Below are positions 30,194-39,437 of a DNA stretch of 40,839 nucleotides, one piece after another; within the stretch, counting starts at the first letter, position 1; every line of letters starts with the position of its first letter. The notes under the pieces were generated by a model. It did no database searches. It was not told the origin of the DNA and saw only the letters and a program-made list of their open reading frames with translations. The DNA lies in contig JAHDGD010000018.1 in NCBI GenBank assembly GCA_020627825.1, forward strand, positions 1 to 40,839. Direction: 5' to 3'. This DNA comes from Saprospiraceae bacterium. GTDB taxonomy: Bacteria > Bacteroidota > Bacteroidia > Chitinophagales > Saprospiraceae. The position numbers were made by a program, and so were the translations under genes.

Positions 30194-32965
30194 TTATTGT
30201 TTTACAATTTTATATACCCCTTTCTCGATTACCATATAGTAAACACCTGATGGAAATTCTATCATCCCGAAAAGCGTTTCATTCTCAAACCCCTTTCTCG
30301 CCATCAGCTTTCCAGCGGAATCATATATGAACAAGGTATGATTCCCTTCAAAATCAATCCTCAATTCATCTGTTACAAGACTATTGTAAGTCAATTTTTC
30401 GGCCTCAGTTCCCCCTATTGATGAAATAGATTTTAAGCGCGATGGATAATATCCATCTATGCATTCTTTTTCATTCAATACTGAAAATGTCCAGTCATAA
30501 TAAAAATGTAAAACTTCACCTTCACTATCAATAATTTCAGCATACCCTAATTCATCTTTAAATGGAAAAGGATTATCTTCATTTTGTTCTTTATAAAACC
30601 AAGGGCCAGTTGAATTAAAACTCATCATATTTTGTGCTGCATTTGTCCCCAATGTATATACTCCAGGATCTAATATAATATCAATTTCAACAGCTGTTTC
30701 TCCTTGTGGAATAAATTCTTCAAGCTCCTTTATCAGAATGTTATTTTCTCTCCTTACTTCAAATGTCCTAAAACCTGGGACATCAGTTTTTACTCTAAAC
30801 GTTTCAAAATTAATTTTTTCATGTACAATAAATGTAGTCTTATAATTGATATTGGAAGGTGCATTTATCGCATTGGAGAAAGAATCAATACCTAGTTGAA
30901 TCTTATGTGTATAAGTTTTTGTATTTAAAATCTGAAAATCACGCTCCTGTGTTACATTTAAAAAGGTATATGCCTCTCCTGTATGAAAAGGAAGATCCTC
31001 TACATCAAAAAACCATTCTGCTTCTTCATTCCCCACTTCTACAAAAATATCTTCACCACCTGAAAATAAATATTCAGTTTCAGGAGGAGTAAAGTCATAT
31101 GTTATGTCGAACCGCTCGAATGTCACATCATATTCAATGCAATTTTCTGTATAAACAACATGAATAGGATCAGAACTATTACTCACATAATCACTTGATA
31201 CTACTGAATCATTCCATATGGCTTCATCATCATTAACTCTTAAGACTAATTCTTCATTTTCACATGGAAGTAACCCTAAAGTATCCAACATAAATCGATC
31301 CTCTTGCTGTTGCACAATTGATTTTTCTGTAGAATATGACTTCCAACTATTCAACATACAGTCATTCGCAGTATACATAGAAAAATATTCTCCTACAATT
31401 GTTGTATTTAATACAGGTGAGGTCTCGCCAGTATTCCATTGAGTGAACTCTTCTGAATTATGTTCCAAAACAAGAACATCATTAATACATTCTGCATCGC
31501 TAAGTACTTCATAAACTTGTGTGATGGTGTTACAATCCTTCTGCTTAATATAATGATGTGTGTTTGGTTCCAAATTATAAAGGGTCTCTGGTTCTCCCGT
31601 TAACCAATAAATTCGTATAGAATCTACTATTGAGCTATTCCCCAAACCAAAGTGTAATTGGTTTGAAAATTGTACACCATATGATCTTCCGTACCGCTTA
31701 ATTCTATTTTGAATTTGATTAGATGAAAATAACTCAATTCTTACCCCTAAAGCGTCTTTTGAATCGGAAACACCCTCCAGATGAAAATTGATCCAATTGT
31801 TATTTTCTTCATTTTCGTTTTGAATGAGCATTTCAGTTTCTTTAATAGCATTAAAACTTCCTGATTTAGCACATATATCCATTTTGCCATCCTTATTATA
31901 GTCACCTACAGAAAAACTAGAAGAAACCGCTGGTTTTACATTATTAAAATCAACTTTTTCAAATGTAAAATCACCATTGTTTAAATAGACCTCAACAGTA
32001 GATTCTGTTAAAATAATATCCTCAAAACCGTCATTATTTACATCTTGTAAAGCAATCTGGAAGAAGAAGTCCTGTAATTTCAAACCACTACCCTCTTGAA
32101 CTTCTACGAAAGTTTCATTATTTATGTTTTCAAATAATTGAAGGTCAGCATAATGATTTAATACAACTAAATCTAAATCGCCATCTAAGTCAAGGTCTGC
32201 AAAATCACTAACCCAACTTTGATCATCTGTATCAATATTGAATTGAGCACCAACTTCAGTAAAATTTCCTTTCCCATCATTGATGAACAATTGGTTAATA
32301 CGTCTAGGGTCTCCGGCAAGTGCAAAGGCAGAACATTTTGTAACGTATAAGTCTTGATCTCCATCTAAATCAAAATCTACAAATTGAGAGGCATAATTAC
32401 CTCCTGCTAAATCAGCTGGTTCCGTGGAGAAGTCAATTAATTCATGAAACGAAAGTTGTCCATTGTCATTAAGGTAAAAATGATTTTCTCCTAAATCATT
32501 ACAAATAAAAATATCGCTGAATCCGTCCATATTAATGTCAACAGCATTTATATTTTGTATAAAGATGTTGGAAGGAAGTTCTTGATACAGTTCAAATGAA
32601 AAGGCATCATGATTAAATGTATAAATTCGAACATTTTCATAAATTGTTCCGCAGATTATTTCTTTGTATCCGTCATTATTTAAATCTACAGATACTGCGC
32701 CCCATACTTGAGAAGGTAATGCAGGACCTACTATCTTTTTCCAATCTCTACCTAACCTATTATTGAGATGAACATGAGGGATAGAGCCATTTTCGAAGAA
32801 TAGAATATCATCTACAAGATCATTGTTAAAATCGTCAGTTAAAATAGATAGAAAGGTCGTGTTTCCATTTTCAATAAAATTATCCACTTTTGTGAAATTC
32901 ACTTGAGCTTGAATTCCATAAAAAGTAAAAAATAGGAACAGCGAAATAAAGATTTTTACATTCAT
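30194..32965 (-). CDS. Secreted VCBS/FG-GAP repeat protein with ASPIC/UnbV and T9SS type A domains
   Basis: A 923-residue surface or secreted protein. Signal peptide (about 1-20), then seven or so VCBS/FG-GAP beta-propeller repeats with calcium-binding DxDxDGxxD loops (DFDLDGDQDL, DLDLDGDLDL, DVNNDGFEDI, DYNKDGKMDI) to about residue 370, an ASPIC/UnbV domain (about 395-475, KRYGRSYGVQFSNQLHFGLG), Ig-like beta regions, and a type A sorting domain at about 845-923 with LRIDFEGNHTLFIYDSAGK and the short VIEKGVYKIVKQ end. It is exported by T9SS. The combination suggests an adhesin-like or calcium-stabilised surface protein; no enzyme motif is seen. Confidence 0.9.
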   Translation of the reverse strand: MNVKIFISLFLFFTFYGIQAQVNFTKVDNFIENGNTTFLSILTDDFNNDLVDDILFFENGSIPHVHLNNRLGRDWKKIVGPALPSQVWGAVSVDLNNDGYKEIICGTIYENVRIYTFNHDAFSFELYQELPSNIFIQNINAVDINMDGFSDIFICNDLGENHFYLNDNGQLSFHELIDFSTEPADLAGGNYASQFVDFDLDGDQDLYVTKCSAFALAGDPRRINQLFINDGKGNFTEVGAQFNIDTDDQSWVSDFADLDLDGDLDLVVLNHYADLQLFENINNETFVEVQEGSGLKLQDFFFQIALQDVNNDGFEDIILTESTVEVYLNNGDFTFEKVDFNNVKPAVSSSFSVGDYNKDGKMDICAKSGSFNAIKETEMLIQNENEENNNWINFHLEGVSDSKDALGVRIELFSSNQIQNRIKRYGRSYGVQFSNQLHFGLGNSSIVDSIRIYWLTGEPETLYNLEPNTHHYIKQKDCNTITQVYEVLSDAECINDVLVLEHNSEEFTQWNTGETSPVLNTTIVGEYFSMYTANDCMLNSWKSYSTEKSIVQQQEDRFMLDTLGLLPCENEELVLRVNDDEAIWNDSVVSSDYVSNSSDPIHVVYTENCIEYDVTFERFDITYDFTPPETEYLFSGGEDIFVEVGNEEAEWFFDVEDLPFHTGEAYTFLNVTQERDFQILNTKTYTHKIQLGIDSFSNAINAPSNINYKTTFIVHEKINFETFRVKTDVPGFRTFEVRRENNILIKELEEFIPQGETAVEIDIILDPGVYTLGTNAAQNMMSFNSTGPWFYKEQNEDNPFPFKDELGYAEIIDSEGEVLHFYYDWTFSVLNEKECIDGYYPSRLKSISSIGGTEAEKLTYNSLVTDELRIDFEGNHTLFIYDSAGKLMARKGFENETLFGMIEFPSGVYYMVIEKGVYKIVKQ

Positions 32966-33113
32966 AACAGAGCATTCAATATTTATTCGTTGAATATTAA
33001 TGATTTAAAAGTACGAGATAATTAATATATATCATAAAATATGGCCTTTTATTCGGTATATAAGCCGAATAAGCAACATTAATCGGATCAAAAATGAAAG
33101 CGTAAAAGATATA
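32966..33113. promoter_or_regulatory. Divergent intergenic region with three TTATTCG motifs
   Basis: 148 nt. TTATTCG occurs at 32983-32989 and 33049-33055 and inverted at 33066-33072; the last two belong to an exact inverted repeat TTATTCGG (33049-33056) / CCGAATAA (33065-33072). TACTTTTA at 33006-33013 (minus) is a possible -7 element for the VCBS gene. Confidence 0.4.
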
Positions 33114-33815
33114 ATGGAGTATATTCTTGATCCAACCATTCAATTTTATCATTTCAATGAATTAGAGAACGTAAGAGCTTCATTATTGAATAATGAAAAT
33201 GAAATAGAGATTGTCGACCTTGGAGCTGGTTCTTCTTATGTTAATACGAAAACGAAGAAGATATCAAAAGTAGCAAATCAACAATTGAGTTCGGCGTATC
33301 AATTACAAGTAATAGGAAGATTATTGGTGCTTTTAGAACCCAATCATAGCATTGAGTTAGGAGCAAGTTTAGGACTTAGTTCATTTTATTTGGCAAAATC
33401 AAGTAAAAGAAAAGTTACTTCGTTTGAAGGGAATCCTGCGTTTATAAAGCTTATTAAATATCAACAAAAATTACTTCAAGTAGATAATTTGGAGATAATA
33501 CCAGGTAACTTTGACAATACTCTTCCAGCATATTTAGATAGGTGTAAATCAATTGATGTTGCTTTTATTGATGGCAATCACAGAAAGGATGCGACTATAC
33601 AATATTTTGAATTATTGCTATCAAAAATGAGCCATAAAGGAATTCTCATCTTTGATGATATTTATTGGTCACAAGGAATGATGCAAGCATGGGAGACTAT
33701 TAAATCAAATGATAGATGCGTTGTTTCTGTGGATCTATATGCAATGGGCATTGTATTTATAGATAAGAATCTGATAAAAGAAAACATTGTATTAAAACCA
33801 AAAAAATGGCGTTGA
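33114..33815 (+). CDS. Class I SAM-dependent methyltransferase
   Basis: A 233-residue cytoplasmic methyltransferase with a Rossmann-type SAM-binding region: SIELGASLGLSSFYLAKSS (motif I), KVTSFEGNPAF (motif II acidic residue), DVAFIDGNHRKDATIQYF and GILIFDDIYWSQGM. The pattern resembles the Methyltransf_24 / O-methyltransferase-3 group, whose members modify small molecules; the substrate here cannot be told. It overlaps fmt by 10 bases, so the two are coupled, although no functional link is evident. An inverted repeat lies about 40 nt upstream of the start. Confidence 0.82.
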   Translation: MEYILDPTIQFYHFNELENVRASLLNNENEIEIVDLGAGSSYVNTKTKKISKVANQQLSSAYQLQVIGRLLVLLEPNHSIELGASLGLSSFYLAKSSKRKVTSFEGNPAFIKLIKYQQKLLQVDNLEIIPGNFDNTLPAYLDRCKSIDVAFIDGNHRKDATIQYFELLLSKMSHKGILIFDDIYWSQGMMQAWETIKSNDRCVVSVDLYAMGIVFIDKNLIKENIVLKPKKWR

Positions 33816-34729
33816 AAAAAGGAAATATGAGAATAATATTTATGGGTTCACCTGACTTTGCTGTTCCTTCCTTAGATATTTTGATACAGAATGGATATAA
33901 TGTAGTTGCAGTCATTACCGCAACTGATAAGTTGGGTGGTAGAGGGGGAAAAAAAGTACTAAAAACGGCAGTGAAGAAATATGCCGAAGAAGCTAATTTG
34001 CCAATACTTCAACCGAAAAATTTAAAAGCTCCTGAATTTATTGAAGAATTGAAATCGTATAAAGCAGATTTACAGATTGTAGTAGCATTTAGGATGTTGC
34101 CTATTGTAGTATGGGATATGCCTCAGTATGGTACATATAATTTACATGGTTCATTACTTCCAAAATATAGGGGAGCGGCACCTATTCACTGGGCGGTAAT
34201 AAATGGTGAAAAAGAAACAGGAGTAACGAGTTTTAAATTGAAACATGCGATTGATACAGGTGATTTTATGTTTCAAGAGAAACTTCCTATTGCACATGAT
34301 GAAACGACTGGTGATGTTTATGAAAAACTAAAAATATTAGGTGCTACTGTTATCTTGAAAACAGTAGCTGCAATTGAGAAAAATGAAATCATTCTATTGC
34401 CACAGGATGAGTCAATGGTTTCTAAAGCTCCGAAATTATTTCATGAGACTTGTGAAATTAAATGGGACAAAAAAGTAATAGAGATTTACAATTTTATTAG
34501 AGGATTAAGCCCTTTTCCTACTGCTTGGACTATGTTAGATGATCTGCAATTTAATATCATGGAAGCAACATATGAACAGTCGACGCATGATAAAAAGTGT
34601 GGTGAAATTGTATTTCTAAAAAGAGAAATGAGAATTTTTGCAAAAGATGGTTTTATAAAACCTACCCGAGTACAATTGCAAGGCAAAAGAAAGATGGAGA
34701 TCGGAGACTTTTTAAATGGTTATAAATAG
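33806..34729 (+). CDS. fmt: Methionyl-tRNA formyltransferase
   Basis: Formylates initiator Met-tRNA using 10-formyltetrahydrofolate. Family motifs are MRIIFMGSPDFAVPSL, YNLHGSLLPKYRGAAP (Asn and His of the active site) and KLKHAIDTGDF (catalytic Asp), with a C-terminal OB-like domain. With the ATG at 33806 the product has 307 residues; the alternative ATG at 33827, preceded by AAGGA and directly starting MRIIFMGSPDF, gives 300. It overlaps the methyltransferase gene, and its stop is 2 nt from that of the convergent small gene. Confidence 0.95.
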   Translation: MALKKGNMRIIFMGSPDFAVPSLDILIQNGYNVVAVITATDKLGGRGGKKVLKTAVKKYAEEANLPILQPKNLKAPEFIEELKSYKADLQIVVAFRMLPIVVWDMPQYGTYNLHGSLLPKYRGAAPIHWAVINGEKETGVTSFKLKHAIDTGDFMFQEKLPIAHDETTGDVYEKLKILGATVILKTVAAIEKNEIILLPQDESMVSKAPKLFHETCEIKWDKKVIEIYNFIRGLSPFPTAWTMLDDLQFNIMEATYEQSTHDKKCGEIVFLKREMRIFAKDGFIKPTRVQLQGKRKMEIGDFLNGYK

Positions 34730-34731
34730 TC

Positions 34732-34941
34732 TTATAATGTAAACATTTCTTTAAAAAGAAGTAGTGTGTTTTTTACTGCTTCTACATCAGGAAGCGTTGA
34801 TGCAGGAACGTCAAATGACTTAACAGAATGATTAATATCCAATAAAGGGAATTCTGGGTTAGAAATATTTAAATAAATGAAACTAATTGCACTTAATGCA
34901 ATAAAAGAATATATGGAAAGCTTTAAAATTCGTTTTTTCAT
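34732..34941 (-). CDS. Small single-span membrane protein, unknown function
   Basis: 69 residues. A positively charged start (MKKRILKL) is followed by one hydrophobic helix (about 8-25, SIYSFIALSAISFIYLNI) and a short, mildly acidic C-terminal part. It could be a signal-anchored protein with the tail outside. I recognise no family. The gene is convergent with fmt with 2 nt between stops, and is isolated upstream by about 215 nt of non-coding DNA. The coding assignment rests on start quality and lack of anything else; moderate confidence. Confidence 0.55.
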   Translation of the reverse strand: MKKRILKLSIYSFIALSAISFIYLNISNPEFPLLDINHSVKSFDVPASTLPDVEAVKNTLLLFKEMFTL

Positions 34942-35074
34942 TGTATCACTTGGTTTAGTCTACTTTTTGTAAAGACGTGACAAATATCTATGGGTTACAC
35001 TATTAACGTAGAATATTATAAAAAAGTTACACATGAATGTAAAAAAGATAAAGTTTAACCCAAAGTATGCATTA

Positions 35075-35082
35075 TAGATTTG
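35075..35082 (+). promoter_or_regulatory. -7 element TAGATTTG upstream of candidate small RNA
   Basis: Exact TAnnTTTG match. TTTA at 35054-35057, 17 nt upstream, is a near match to the TTTG -33 box. No protein gene follows in this direction; the next feature is the terminator at 35155-35197. Confidence 0.4.
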
Positions 35083-35087
35083 TAATG

Positions 35088-35197
35088 AGAGCTGAAAATG
35101 CAATACAACTCAGCGATTTATAAGATTTATAATTGCATGGGGATGGTATAGAATAAAAAAAGGGTTTGACTATGTCTTTTGTCAAACCCTTTTTTTT
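35088..35197 (+). ncRNA. Candidate small RNA of about 110 nt
   Basis: Predicted from a -7 element at 35075-35082 and a strong terminator hairpin ending at about 35197. The interval has no frame longer than 18 codons. It contains ATGCAAT and ATTGCAT as a perfect 7-bp inverted repeat that closes a loop containing GATTTATAAGATTTATAA, followed by an AT-rich single-stranded stretch before the terminator. This layout is that of a trans-acting sRNA. I do not recognise a known RNA family; it could also simply be untranscribed spacer, with the terminator serving only the TPR gene on the other strand. Confidence 0.35.
35155..35197. terminator. Bidirectional rho-independent terminator
   Basis: AAAAAAAGGGTTTGAC (35155-35170) pairs perfectly with GTCAAACCCTTTTTTT (35181-35196) around a 10-nt loop. 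The A tract and T tract make it work on both strands: for the TPR gene on the minus strand (stop at 35215) and for any plus-strand RNA. Confidence 0.92.
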
Positions 35198-35214
35198 ACT
35201 TGAAATAAAGGTGA

Positions 35215-36513
35215 TTAATTACCTCCTCCTGCTTGTATTGCTTCGATTTTAGCTTTATACTCTGCAGATTTATCGAGTTTTCCCGTTCTTGCATAATATT
35301 CTTTTAGAGCATCAAGAACAGCAGGCTCGTTTGGATTTATTTCTTCTGCTTTTTGAAGATAAGGAAATGATTCTTCATAAAAACCATTCATTTTTGCTTT
35401 TAAATCCTCATATTTTTTAATTCCTGCGGCAGAAAAGTCACTGTCTAATTCATTTAGTTGCTTTCCAAATTTGGCAGCCTTATTAAAATATAAAACCCCT
35501 ATTCCATAGTATGAGTTAAATGATTTTGGATCAATTTCAGTAGCCTTCGTATAATATTCCAAAGCACCGTTGAAGTATTCCTCAGCTTTTTCTGTATTCC
35601 CTTCATCAGCCATTTTTCCGTATAACTGATCATATGTGTTTCCTAAGACCCCGTATACTGAGGCATTGTCAGGTTCTGCTTGAATAGCCGCTTTTAATTT
35701 ATCAATTAATGCTTCAAGCTTACCTTCTGCTAGGTAATAATTGATTTGCGCAAATAATAAACCAGAATCATCTGGGAACATTTTAACACCTTGTGTTAGA
35801 TATTCTATCGCTTTAGCTTTATCTGTTTCTGCAAATGCAGTATACGCCATTTGATAAAGTGTAGCATTTTTAATATCCATTCCTATTGCTTTTTCTACAA
35901 TACTTCCTAGATCAAGACCAGAATCTTTTTGAGCTGCTACAGAAACAGAATTGATCATAAGGTCCTCAATTTTCTGTGCATCAAGTGAAGTTTCCGAACC
36001 ATTACTTGATAAAAAATTACTTGCAGCTATCGTAGCTTGGAAAGCATTGTATGCTGTTTTCCAATCTTTATTTTGATATGCTATAATTCCTACATTTTCA
36101 ATAATGTTTTTCTCAAGATTTACCATTCCTTCAATAGCATCCTTTTTTTCGAACTTCTTTTCTGCTAATTCATAAGCTTTTTTATATGCGTCAACTGCTT
36201 TGATACCTACAGAAATGTCTTTGTCTTTTACTTCTTCTGAGCCTTTTAAAATTGAAAGATCTACAATCTTTCTAGCCATTGTTGCATAAATGTCTCCTTT
36301 AACTTGATAAGCTTTTGCCGAATTAGCAACTTCATCGGATTCAAAAGCTTTTTCAATCAACTCCATAGCTTGGGTTAATTTAGTTTCATCCCCTTCTAAA
36401 TTAAAATTAGTTAATTGTCTACCTGCTTTTTTTACAGCCTTTATTCCTTCTTGAGCATGCGAAAAGCCTGTGAAAACAAACAATGCTGCTAGCAATAAAA
36501 ATGATTTTTTCAT
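35215..36513 (-). CDS. Secreted tetratricopeptide-repeat protein
   Basis: A 432-residue protein with a clear signal peptide (residues 1-20, GFSHAQ) and several TPR units, for example GVLGNTYDQLYGK, AEEYFNGALEYYTKATEIDPKS and YLQKAEEINPNEPAVLDALK. It is probably periplasmic or outer-membrane associated and acts as a protein-interaction scaffold; no catalytic domain is seen. The C-terminus is IEAIQAGGGN. A TACATTTTG sequence (one base longer than the -7 consensus) lies about 20 nt upstream, and a bidirectional terminator lies just beyond the stop. It follows gyrA on the same strand after 101 nt. Confidence 0.85.
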   Translation of the reverse strand: MKKSFLLLAALFVFTGFSHAQEGIKAVKKAGRQLTNFNLEGDETKLTQAMELIEKAFESDEVANSAKAYQVKGDIYATMARKIVDLSILKGSEEVKDKDISVGIKAVDAYKKAYELAEKKFEKKDAIEGMVNLEKNIIENVGIIAYQNKDWKTAYNAFQATIAASNFLSSNGSETSLDAQKIEDLMINSVSVAAQKDSGLDLGSIVEKAIGMDIKNATLYQMAYTAFAETDKAKAIEYLTQGVKMFPDDSGLLFAQINYYLAEGKLEALIDKLKAAIQAEPDNASVYGVLGNTYDQLYGKMADEGNTEKAEEYFNGALEYYTKATEIDPKSFNSYYGIGVLYFNKAAKFGKQLNELDSDFSAAGIKKYEDLKAKMNGFYEESFPYLQKAEEINPNEPAVLDALKEYYARTGKLDKSAEYKAKIEAIQAGGGN

Positions 36514-36554
36514 ATTAATTCAAAAATTTATTTAATCAAAATGTATAGCACTTT

Positions 36555-36583
36555 ATAAAACACTACATCAATTGGACGATGTG
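36555..36583 (-). terminator. Possible terminator after gyrA
   Basis: On the minus strand CACATC pairs with GATGT-a-GTG (one bulge) and is followed by TTTTAT. Imperfect, 32 nt beyond the gyrA stop. Confidence 0.35.
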
Positions 36584-36614
36584 ATTATTTATTAAAATGT
36601 TTCTAAAATGTTAA

Positions 36615-39080
36615 TTATTCTTCTTCATCAGAGTTTTCCTCTGTTTTTTTGATTACAGCTACGTCGCTAATTGCATCTCCTTTCCCAACTTTAATCACTC
36701 GAACACCTTGCGTTGCCCTTCCCATAACTCTGAAGTCGCTCATCGAAACTCGGATCAAAATTCCAGATTTATTGGTGATGATCATCTCATCTTCATCTGT
36801 TACTTTTTTAATCCCAACAAGATTGCCAGTTTTATCCGTTATCTTAAGGGTTTTTACTCCTTTTCCTCCTCTACCAGTTATTCTGTAATCATCTAAATCA
36901 GAACGCTTTCCATATCCATTTTCCGAAATTACGAAAACATTTGGACTATTTTCAGGGTCAATACTTAACATACCGATCACTTCATTGTCCTCCCCAAGGT
37001 TTATTCCTCGCACACCAGCGGCACTACGTCCCATGCTTCTTACTTTGGATTCATTGAATCGAATAGCTTTCCCTTTCTTAGACCCTAAAATGACATCATT
37101 CGTTCCGCTAGATAATAAAACTTCTAACAATGTGTCTCCTTCTTTGATCGTTATGGCATTTATTCCATTCGTTCTAGGTCTTGAGTAAGCTTCTACTAAA
37201 GTTTTTTTGATGATTCCATTTTTTGTAACAAACAGAAGATAATTGTTATTTATAAATTCTTCATCGGTTAAATCATCAATTTTAATATACGCTTTTACTT
37301 TATCATCTTTTGGAATGTTAATTAAATTCTGTATAACACGTCCTGTTGACCCTTTAGTTGCTTCAGGTATTTCGTAAACTCTTATCCAGAAACATCTCCC
37401 TTGTTCTGTGAACAATAAGAGATAGTTGTGATTTTTAGCAACAAATAAATGTTCGATAAAGTCTGTGTCTCTTGTTTTAGCCCCTCTTGCTCCTCTTCCT
37501 CCTCTGCCTTGAGTTCTGTATTCAGAACTTAACGTTCTTTTAATGTAACCTAATGAAGAGATTGTGATGACTACCTCATCATTTGGAATCATATCTTCTA
37601 CTGATATTTCTCCATCAGCATAGCTTATTTCAGTTCTTCTTTCATCACCATACTTCTCTTTAATCTCCTCTAATTCTTCGACAACAATATCTTTTTGAAG
37701 TTCTTCACTTGCCAAAATAGATTTTAAATAATCTATTGTTTTCATCAATTCCTCATACTCTGTTTTGATTTTATCCATCTCTAAACTAACGAGTTTGGAC
37801 AATCTCATTTCCAAGATGGCTTTTGCTTGGATCTCTGATAAGTCGAGTTCTGCCATTAGTGCTTTTCGTGCCTCTTCAACAGTCTTGGAGCTTCGAATGA
37901 GCTTGATAACCAGATCAATATTATCAATAGCTTTGATCAATCCTTCAAGGATGTGTGCGCGCTCTTCTGCCTTTTTGAGCTCAAATTGAGTTCTTCGAAC
38001 AACAACTTCAATCCTGAATTTGATAAACTCCGCTATCAGTTCTTTAAGATTTAAGGTTCTTGGTCGTCCATTGACTAGACATACATTATTTACACCATAA
38101 GATGTCTGTAATGGCGTGTATTTATATAGTTTACTCAATACAACATTCGCCATTGCATCTCGCTTAACATCTACAACAACCCTTAACCCTCTCCTATCAC
38201 TTTCATCATTTACATTACTTATACCTTCAATTTTTTCCGTATTGACCAATTCAGCAATTTTCATGATCAATCCAGCCTTATTGACTTGGTATGGAATTTC
38301 ATCGATTATAATGCGCTCTCTTCCATTCTTAGTCGTTTCTATTCGAGCTTTTCCTCTTAGTATAACTCTTCCTCTTCCCGTTTCAAAAGCTTCCTTTACA
38401 CCCGCAACTCCATAAATAATTCCACCAGTAGGAAAATCTGGAGCTTTTATATCTTCCATTAATTCTTCTATCGTAATGTCATTATTTCGAACATATTTGA
38501 TAGCGCCATTTACAACTTCTGTTAAGTTATGAGGCAACATATTAGTAGCCATACCCACTGCAATACCTGATGCTCCATTTACTAATAGATTTGGTATTCT
38601 TGTAGGTAATACGGTAGGTTCTTCTAAGGTATCGTCAAAGTTTAGTTGAAAATCAACCGTTTCTTTTTTATAATCAGACAAGATATCGTCTGAAATCTTT
38701 TCAAGTCGTGCCTCTGTATAACGCATCGCAGCAGGACTATCTCCATCCATTGAACCGAAATTACCTTGTCCATCTACTAAAGGATATCTCAAAGACCAAT
38801 CTTGAGCTAGTCTTACCATAGTGTCATATACTGATGAATCACCATGAGGGTGGTACTTTCCCAGTACTTCTCCTACGATTCTCGCAGACTTTTTGTGTGA
38901 TTTGTTGTTTGTAAGGCCTAGTTCAGACATACCATAAAGTACTCTCCTATGCACAGGCTTCATCCCATCTCTTACATCAGGCAATGCTCTAGAAACAATT
39001 ACGGACATAGAATAATCTATGTAAGCCGACTTCATTTCATCTTCAATATCTATTGATATTATTCTTTGATTTTCAGCCAT
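36615..39080 (-). CDS. gyrA: DNA gyrase subunit A
   Basis: DNA breakage-reunion subunit that introduces negative supercoils together with GyrB. The 821-residue product has the winged-helix region, catalytic Tyr121 in AMRYTEARL, and a quinolone-determining region reading [19 protein letters not shown], with Ser82 and Asp86 in the positions where resistance substitutions usually occur, so it looks wild-type. A coiled-coil tower and six-bladed C-terminal pinwheel follow, with a GyrA box of the form QGRGGRG that separates it from ParC, and an acidic tail ending NSDEEE. A TACATTTG element lies 34 nt upstream. Confidence 0.97.
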   Translation of the reverse strand: MAENQRIISIDIEDEMKSAYIDYSMSVIVSRALPDVRDGMKPVHRRVLYGMSELGLTNNKSHKKSARIVGEVLGKYHPHGDSSVYDTMVRLAQDWSLRYPLVDGQGNFGSMDGDSPAAMRYTEARLEKISDDILSDYKKETVDFQLNFDDTLEEPTVLPTRIPNLLVNGASGIAVGMATNMLPHNLTEVVNGAIKYVRNNDITIEELMEDIKAPDFPTGGIIYGVAGVKEAFETGRGRVILRGKARIETTKNGRERIIIDEIPYQVNKAGLIMKIAELVNTEKIEGISNVNDESDRRGLRVVVDVKRDAMANVVLSKLYKYTPLQTSYGVNNVCLVNGRPRTLNLKELIAEFIKFRIEVVVRRTQFELKKAEERAHILEGLIKAIDNIDLVIKLIRSSKTVEEARKALMAELDLSEIQAKAILEMRLSKLVSLEMDKIKTEYEELMKTIDYLKSILASEELQKDIVVEELEEIKEKYGDERRTEISYADGEISVEDMIPNDEVVITISSLGYIKRTLSSEYRTQGRGGRGARGAKTRDTDFIEHLFVAKNHNYLLLFTEQGRCFWIRVYEIPEATKGSTGRVIQNLINIPKDDKVKAYIKIDDLTDEEFINNNYLLFVTKNGIIKKTLVEAYSRPRTNGINAITIKEGDTLLEVLLSSGTNDVILGSKKGKAIRFNESKVRSMGRSAAGVRGINLGEDNEVIGMLSIDPENSPNVFVISENGYGKRSDLDDYRITGRGGKGVKTLKITDKTGNLVGIKKVTDEDEMIITNKSGILIRVSMSDFRVMGRATQGVRVIKVGKGDAISDVAVIKKTEENSDEEE

Positions 39081-39113
39081 TTATACTAATTGAATTGTAA
39101 TTTATTTAAAACG

Positions 39114-39121
39114 CAAATGTA
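39114..39121 (-). promoter_or_regulatory. -7 element TACATTTG before gyrA
   Basis: Exact TAnnTTTG match on the minus strand, 33 nt upstream of the gyrA ATG. It lies between the gyrA start and the stop of the small frame at 39138-39284. Confidence 0.55.
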
Positions 39122-39137
39122 GTTAAATTAAAGCTTT

Positions 39138-39284
39138 TCATATATAAAATTTTGCTTTTTTTCGATCACGATATGTTGGTTGTGATTCATGTGCTCTAAG
39201 TGCCTGTAATTCAGCTAGATGTATTCTATGATCTTTGGGATTATAAAAGTATTTTATAGTTCTCAATAGCGTTTTTTTAAACAT
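39138..39284 (-). CDS. Possible small basic protein upstream of gyrA
   Basis: A 48-codon frame from ATG at 39282-39284 to TGA at 39138-39140, on the same strand as gyrA and 57 nt ahead of it. The product begins MFKKTLLRTIKYFYNPKDHR and ends RDRKKAKFYI; it is strongly basic, with the ordered composition and lack of rare runs expected for a real small protein, and it fills an otherwise unexplained 357-nt gap. No Shine-Dalgarno is present, which is usual in this phylum. I do not recognise a family, and chance remains possible. Confidence 0.45.
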   Translation of the reverse strand: MFKKTLLRTIKYFYNPKDHRIHLAELQALRAHESQPTYRDRKKAKFYI

Positions 39285-39326
39285 TAGTTTCGAAAAGTGC
39301 TTTTATTGTATGGTTCAGCTTATGTC

Positions 39327-39347
39327 TTTTGGGCTTAAAGCCCAAAA
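39327..39347. repeat. Palindromic repeat, core GGGCTTAAAGCCC
   Basis: Core at 39331-39343 with TTTT before and AAAA after; it is the reverse complement of the copies at 20062 and 30171. Unlike them it lies between divergent genes, 43 nt upstream of the small frame at 39138-39284 and about 70 nt before the ubiE promoter, so a 3'-end role cannot explain it. Confidence 0.75.
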
Positions 39348-39413
39348 ATAATCGAACTTAACTATTAATAAAATACGCATATTGCAAATGCATAACAGTT
39401 CATTTTATAGCAT

Positions 39414-39421
39414 TACATTTG
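39414..39421 (+). promoter_or_regulatory. -7 element TACATTTG before ubiE
   Basis: Exact TAnnTTTG match, 16 nt before the TTG start at 39438. It implies a leader of only about 10 nt and supports the unusual start codon. Confidence 0.55.
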
Positions 39422-39437
39422 CGGTAAATTTCAAATT

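Noticed and set aside
34942-35074. Short plus-strand frames of 14 to 18 codons
   Set aside because: Too short, no ribosome site and no conserved features.
38116-38415. 99-codon open frame on the plus strand in gyrA
   Set aside because: Antisense to a conserved part of gyrA; shadow frame.
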